Below are positions 60,531 to 64,000 of a stretch of 64,000 bases of DNA, piece by piece. Below the pieces are notes generated by a model that saw only the letters and a program-made list of their open reading frames with translations, did not search any database and had not been told where the DNA came from. The stretch's first letter is position 1. The number at the start of each line of letters is the position of its first letter. The DNA lies in the NCBI GenBank assembly GCA_016293495.1, contig JAEDED010000009.1, positions 26,435-90,434 of the forward strand, in the 5' to 3' direction. The DNA is from Treponema sp. GTDB lineage: Bacteria; Spirochaetota; Spirochaetia; Treponematales; Treponemataceae. Made by a program: the position numbers and the translations under genes.

Positions 60531-61367
60531 ATGAAGAGTCCAAAAGAAATCAGTGTTGACCAGAAATTAGTTGCCCTTACAAATGAAATAATTGAACTGA
60601 CAGAGGAAAAAGATCAGCTTCCACTTCTTGTGGTAAAGGAACTTATTGATGATCCGGAAATTGAAGCAGTTCAGAATTACGCAAACAATGTTTCTATTGT
60701 CCGTCTTGGGTATAATGACCACGGGCCTGTTCATATGAGAACTGTGTGTCGCAATGCACTTAAGATGCTGAAAATTTTGCATCAGGGTGGAATAAAAACT
60801 TCCCTGGAAACTGAACAGGCTGGTAGTTTTTCTGACAGTGTTACAGCTGTTATTTTTGCAGGATTTTTTCACGATTTTGGAATGACAATCGGGCGGCAGG
60901 ATCACGAACTTTATTCTGGCATTCTTGCTCAGCCTATTATTGACCGTGTTCTTACAAAGTTCCTTCCAGAAAAATCTGATTTAAACCGCCGCGTTGTAAT
61001 TCGTTCTATGGCCATGGAAGGAATTCTTGGACACATGGGAACCCGCCGCATTCATTCAATTGAAGCAGGTCTTATTCTGATTGCGGATGGCTGTGATATG
61101 ACAAAAGGTCGGGCCCGCATTCCAATGGAGCTGAATAAAGTGCCATCTGTTGGTGACATTCACAAATATTCTGCCAATTCTATCGAAAGCGTAAAGATTC
61201 ATCAGGGCAGTGAAAAACCAATTCAGATTGAAGTTTTCATGAGCAGTGACGTGGGCTTTTTCCAGATTGAAGAAGTGCTCATTCCAAAAATTAATTCCTC
61301 TCCAGCAAAAGGTTTTGTTGAACTTTTGGCTGGGGTTGAAGGTAAAGAAATGAAAAAGTATTTGTAA
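60531..61367 (+). CDS. HD-domain phosphohydrolase
   Basis: The 278-residue protein has the HD pattern GYNDHGPVHMRTVCRNAL, the metal-binding FAGFFHDFGMTIGRQDHE and a later LILIADGCDMTKGRARIP. It is probably a cytoplasmic metal-dependent phosphohydrolase, perhaps for a nucleotide. I choose the ATG at 60531; upstream in-frame codons at 60480 and 60516 lie in or before the -10 box. No ribosome site is present, so translation may be leaderless. There is no Pho box, so its link to the Pho genes is only by position. Confidence 0.82.
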   Translation: MKSPKEISVDQKLVALTNEIIELTEEKDQLPLLVVKELIDDPEIEAVQNYANNVSIVRLGYNDHGPVHMRTVCRNALKMLKILHQGGIKTSLETEQAGSFSDSVTAVIFAGFFHDFGMTIGRQDHELYSGILAQPIIDRVLTKFLPEKSDLNRRVVIRSMAMEGILGHMGTRRIHSIEAGLILIADGCDMTKGRARIPMELNKVPSVGDIHKYSANSIESVKIHQGSEKPIQIEVFMSSDVGFFQIEEVLIPKINSSPAKGFVELLAGVEGKEMKKYL

Positions 61368-61370
61368 ATT

Positions 61371-63020
61371 TTACACACTCTGAAGCATTGTATAAACGCA
61401 GTCGCCGGCCCTTTCAACTTTACGGACAATGTCGATGTACTGGAGTTCTTCTTTTACATCGGCACCGGATTCAAGGCGCTTGCGGCTGGCTCGCTTAAGC
61501 TCTTTCTTTGTTTCGTCAATCTGTTGTTCAATTGTTTCGCCGGCAAGTTTTTCGTCCTGAGTAAAACCGATTGTAAAATAAACGCAGACCTGTTCAAAGA
61601 AAATGCGGACCCGTTCTACGTAATCTTCAATTTCTTTTGCTCGCAGAGATGAAGAATTAAAGTCTTTGTTTGAAACATATTTTTTTACTGTATGCATTAA
61701 AGAACAGGTTTCATCGCTAAGATTTTCCAGCGTGTCAGTAATGTGGAGCAGGTCTGAAAAATGAACTCGGTCGTCGTGATTTGCATTTGGCAGGCGCGCA
61801 CATTTTTGAAGGAAGTCTGTAATTGCGGCATTCATTTCATCAATATAGTTTTCCAAATATTTTACATGTTCGTTTTCTTCTTCAGCATTTTTTGGATTCA
61901 TGAAGCTGTTACAAACCGAATCAAACATTTCCATAACCTTTGCACTCATTTTGCTGATTTCACTTTGAATCTGATAAGAGTATAAATCGGCACTGATTCG
62001 CGAATGTGGCAAAATTGCAGGAAGGTGATAATGCTCGTCTTGTTCTGCCGCAGTTTCTGGAATGACTTTGCGGGCAATCATTGCAATCTGATTTACAAAA
62101 GGAACAAAAATCGCTGTGGCACAAATGTTGAAAATTGTATGAAGCATAGCAATGTGAGTTGTAATATTTGCGGCAGGTTCAAGTGGAACAATAAAATCAA
62201 TAACCGCAAGGAAAGGTTTGAAAATCAAAAGTGCAACCAAAGTTCCTGTAACATTAAAGGCAACGTGAACAAAAGCAGTGCGGCGGGCATTAACGCTGGC
62301 CCCAAAACTAGACATAACTGCATCAACTGTAGATCCAATGTTACTTCCCAAAACGATTGCCGCACTCAGTTCCCAGCTTAAAGTTCCGTTACTTGCCATG
62401 GTCAAGACAATGGCGGTCATAGCAGAACTTGAATGAATAAGTGCAGTAATCAGAGCGCCCAAAAGCACACCAAGAAGAATGCCCCCAATTCCCCATCCGT
62501 TTATGACAGCAAAAATGCGGCTGGCACCCGGCCCTAAAGTGAGACTTTCCTTCAAAAGTCCAAGCCCCATGAACAAAAGTGCAAAGCCCATAAAACTTTC
62601 TGCAAAATTGTGAATCTTAAACTTCTTAAAATACTTCAGAATGTAACCAAAGCCAAAAAGAGGAATCGCCATTGCCGCAATGGAAAAACTGAATCCAAAA
62701 AGCGATACAATCCAGGCGGTAACTGTAGTACCAATGTTGGCTCCAAAAATCACCCCGATGGCCTGTTCCAAAGTCAGAATCTCTGCGTTTACAAAGGAAA
62801 CTACCATAACGGTTGTGGCACCAGACGACTGAATTATGGCAGTAACACCAATTCCAGTAAGAACCGCGTAAAATCTGTTGCCGGTGATTTTTCCAAGCAG
62901 TTTTTGAAGTCCGCTGCCAGCACCTTTTTGAATACCGTTACTCAGCATGTTCATGCCAAAAAGCAAAAGACAAAGAGATCCGACAAAACCCACAATCTGC
63001 GAAATTACATTCAAAATCAT
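61371..63020 (-). CDS. Na+/phosphate cotransporter with PhoU-like domain
   Basis: The 549-residue protein belongs to the NptA/YjbB (SLC34-like) group. It has two inverted membrane repeats with GVTAIIQSSGATTVMVVSFV and LIHSSSAMTAIVLTMASNGT, each with the QSS/SSS motif that binds Na+ and phosphate. The C-terminal 200 residues are PhoU-like helices. It ends 3 bases from the HD gene (convergent). The ATG at 63020 has no ribosome site and lies only a few bases after the predicted transcription start. Confidence 0.94.
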   Translation of the reverse strand: MILNVISQIVGFVGSLCLLLFGMNMLSNGIQKGAGSGLQKLLGKITGNRFYAVLTGIGVTAIIQSSGATTVMVVSFVNAEILTLEQAIGVIFGANIGTTVTAWIVSLFGFSFSIAAMAIPLFGFGYILKYFKKFKIHNFAESFMGFALLFMGLGLLKESLTLGPGASRIFAVINGWGIGGILLGVLLGALITALIHSSSAMTAIVLTMASNGTLSWELSAAIVLGSNIGSTVDAVMSSFGASVNARRTAFVHVAFNVTGTLVALLIFKPFLAVIDFIVPLEPAANITTHIAMLHTIFNICATAIFVPFVNQIAMIARKVIPETAAEQDEHYHLPAILPHSRISADLYSYQIQSEISKMSAKVMEMFDSVCNSFMNPKNAEEENEHVKYLENYIDEMNAAITDFLQKCARLPNANHDDRVHFSDLLHITDTLENLSDETCSLMHTVKKYVSNKDFNSSSLRAKEIEDYVERVRIFFEQVCVYFTIGFTQDEKLAGETIEQQIDETKKELKRASRKRLESGADVKEELQYIDIVRKVERAGDCVYTMLQSV

Positions 63021-63029
63021 GGATTTATG

Positions 63030-63081
63030 ATGACAAATTGAAGAAAATTTGAATATTAAGTTTTTGTAAAATTTATGTAAA
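63030..63081 (-). promoter_or_regulatory. Pho box and promoter of the Na+/phosphate cotransporter
   Basis: On the reverse strand the units are TTTACAtaaat, TTTACAaaaac, TTAATAttcaa and ATTTTCttcaa (63081 down to 63038), then after 2 bases TGTCAT (63035-63030). It lies 3 bases beyond the kinase stop codon. Confidence 0.78.
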
Positions 63082-63083
63082 AT

Positions 63084-64000
63084 TTATATTTCAAACACTA
63101 CTGTAAAAGTGCTGCCTTTTCCTTCTTCACTTGTCACTAGCACACTGGCGTTGTGATATTTTGCGGCGTGTTTTACGATGCTCAATCCAAGTCCTGTTCC
63201 ACCAAGAGAACGGGAACGGCTTTTGTCTATGCGGTAGAAGCGTTCAAAAATGCGGTCTTTTTCTACTGCAGGAATACCGATGCCAGTGTCGTGAACAGAT
63301 AAAACTACTTTATTTTTGTCACCAACGTTGTTTGTAAGCTCCTGAATGTTGATGTTTACGCTGCCGTCGATTTTGTTGTATTTGATGGCGTTGTCCACAA
63401 GATTGTAGACCATTTCGTAGATTACTGGTTCAACCCCGTTAATCAGGCCGGAATCTCCTTCCAAATTAAGAGAAAGATTTTTTGTTTTTGCACTAGCAGA
63501 AAGAACTTCCATAACCTCGCGACAGATTGTACGGAGGCTTAAAGCTTCTTTTTCCATGGCGATAGATTTTTCGTCCAGTTTGGAAAGTTTGATAATGTCA
63601 TTTACAAGTGTAGTCATGCGCTGGGCTTCATCATAAATTGATTTTGAAAAGTCTATGGTGATTTTTGGGTCTGTTCCTCCTTGCATCAGAATTTCTGCAA
63701 AACCGCTGATACTTGTAAGTGGAGTTTTTAATTCGTGGCTTACATTTGCGGTGTACTGGGCACGGATTTCTTCCCGCTGGGCTTTTTCAAAATTTTCTTC
63801 GGCAATGCGTTTTGTAAAGGGCTTTAATTCTTCGTAAACATCAGAATCCTGTGGCTCATCCAAATTGATTGAATTAAGAGGATTTACGATTTTTTTGGAG
63901 ATCCAGGTGGCAGAAATTCCAGAAATCACAACGGCAATTACTAATATTAATAGAAGAATCTGACTCATTCCTAAAACCAGAACCCACACAGAATGCTGAT
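63084..64000 (-). CDS. phoR: PhoR-type sensor histidine kinase, partial (N-terminus beyond window)
   Basis: The visible part (over 300 residues) has a membrane segment, a HAMP-like piece (SKKIVNPLNSINLDE), the phosphorylated histidine in NVSHELKTPLTSISGF, the N box VYNLVDNAIKYN, and G boxes VSVHDTGIGI-type and SLGGTGLGLSIVKHAAKYH. A GTG at 63989 is in frame, but the frame is open to the edge and no ribosome site is present, so the gene extends further. Its neighbours make PhoR likely; a phoB partner would be expected just outside. Confidence 0.85.
   Translation of the reverse strand, partial: QHSVWVLVLGMSQILLLILVIAVVISGISATWISKKIVNPLNSINLDEPQDSDVYEELKPFTKRIAEENFEKAQREEIRAQYTANVSHELKTPLTSISGFAEILMQGGTDPKITIDFSKSIYDEAQRMTTLVNDIIKLSKLDEKSIAMEKEALSLRTICREVMEVLSASAKTKNLSLNLEGDSGLINGVEPVIYEMVYNLVDNAIKYNKIDGSVNINIQELTNNVGDKNKVVLSVHDTGIGIPAVEKDRIFERFYRIDKSRSRSLGGTGLGLSIVKHAAKYHNASVLVTSEEGKGSTFTVVFEI

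Noticed and set aside
62480..62540. CTGGCACCC as a sigma-54 element
   Set aside because: It lies inside the cotransporter coding sequence and lacks a -12 element.

Overview
The window looks like chromosome of a spirochaete of the genus Treponema, most likely a gut, rumen or oral relative rather than a reduced pathogen. The base composition is moderately A+T-rich. The gene order tRNA-Thr, rpmG, tRNA-Trp, secE, nusG, rplKAJL, rpoBC, then rpsL-rpsG and tuf-rpsJ-S10-spc-alpha, is what I know from treponemes, and several neighbours are spirochaete-type hypothetical proteins. The genus is an inference from gene order and protein style; no search was run.

Layout. 1-8.6 kb: a cut-off trehalase-like glycosidase, an anchored hypothetical protein, a TPR lipo/periplasmic protein followed by a TraB-family membrane protein, radA, a NusG-II domain protein, a candidate small RNA and cysE. 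8.7-20.5 kb: tRNA-Thr, L33, tRNA-Trp, SecE, NusG, L11, L1, L10, L7/L12, RpoB and RpoC. 20.5-23 kb: a TSCPD protein and a large beta-helix protein on the other strand. 23.3-39.5 kb: rpsL, rpsG, tuf and an almost unbroken S10-spc-alpha ribosomal cluster with secY and rpoA, ending in a small zinc-ribbon protein. adk, infA, map and rpsD are absent from the cluster. 39.7-46.4 kb: a winged-helix-like hypothetical, a PtsN-type EIIA, transketolase, an RlpA-SPOR protein, an Hsp20 chaperone behind a textbook sigma-54 promoter, and a methyltransferase.

46.4-52.4 kb is the accessory part: tRNA-Gln and tRNA-Glu with a duplicated tRNA-Glu tail, a TetR regulator with a long C-terminal extension, a decayed stretch, a tRNA(CAT) whose 3' end is wrong, a tyrosine integrase, an AlbA_2/ATPase-type regulator behind five operator-like repeats, a repressor without a start codon, a second broken reading frame, and insertion-sequence-like inverted repeats.

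52.3-64 kb is a phosphate-starvation (Pho) regulon: pstS, pstC-pstA-pstB-phoU-yibE/F, an outer-membrane beta-barrel protein, alkaline phosphatase, an HD-domain protein, a Na+/phosphate cotransporter with a PhoU-like tail, and a PhoR-type histidine kinase running off the right end. Four 11-bp-periodic Pho boxes precede pstS, pstC, the barrel gene and the cotransporter. Alkaline phosphatase would release phosphate outside the inner membrane, the barrel could admit solutes, PstSCAB and the cotransporter import phosphate, and PhoU/PhoR sense and signal. The PstS protein is circularly permuted: its canonical second half comes first. Two of the Pho-controlled genes appear leaderless, and the barrel gene has a long hairpin that covers its ribosome binding site.
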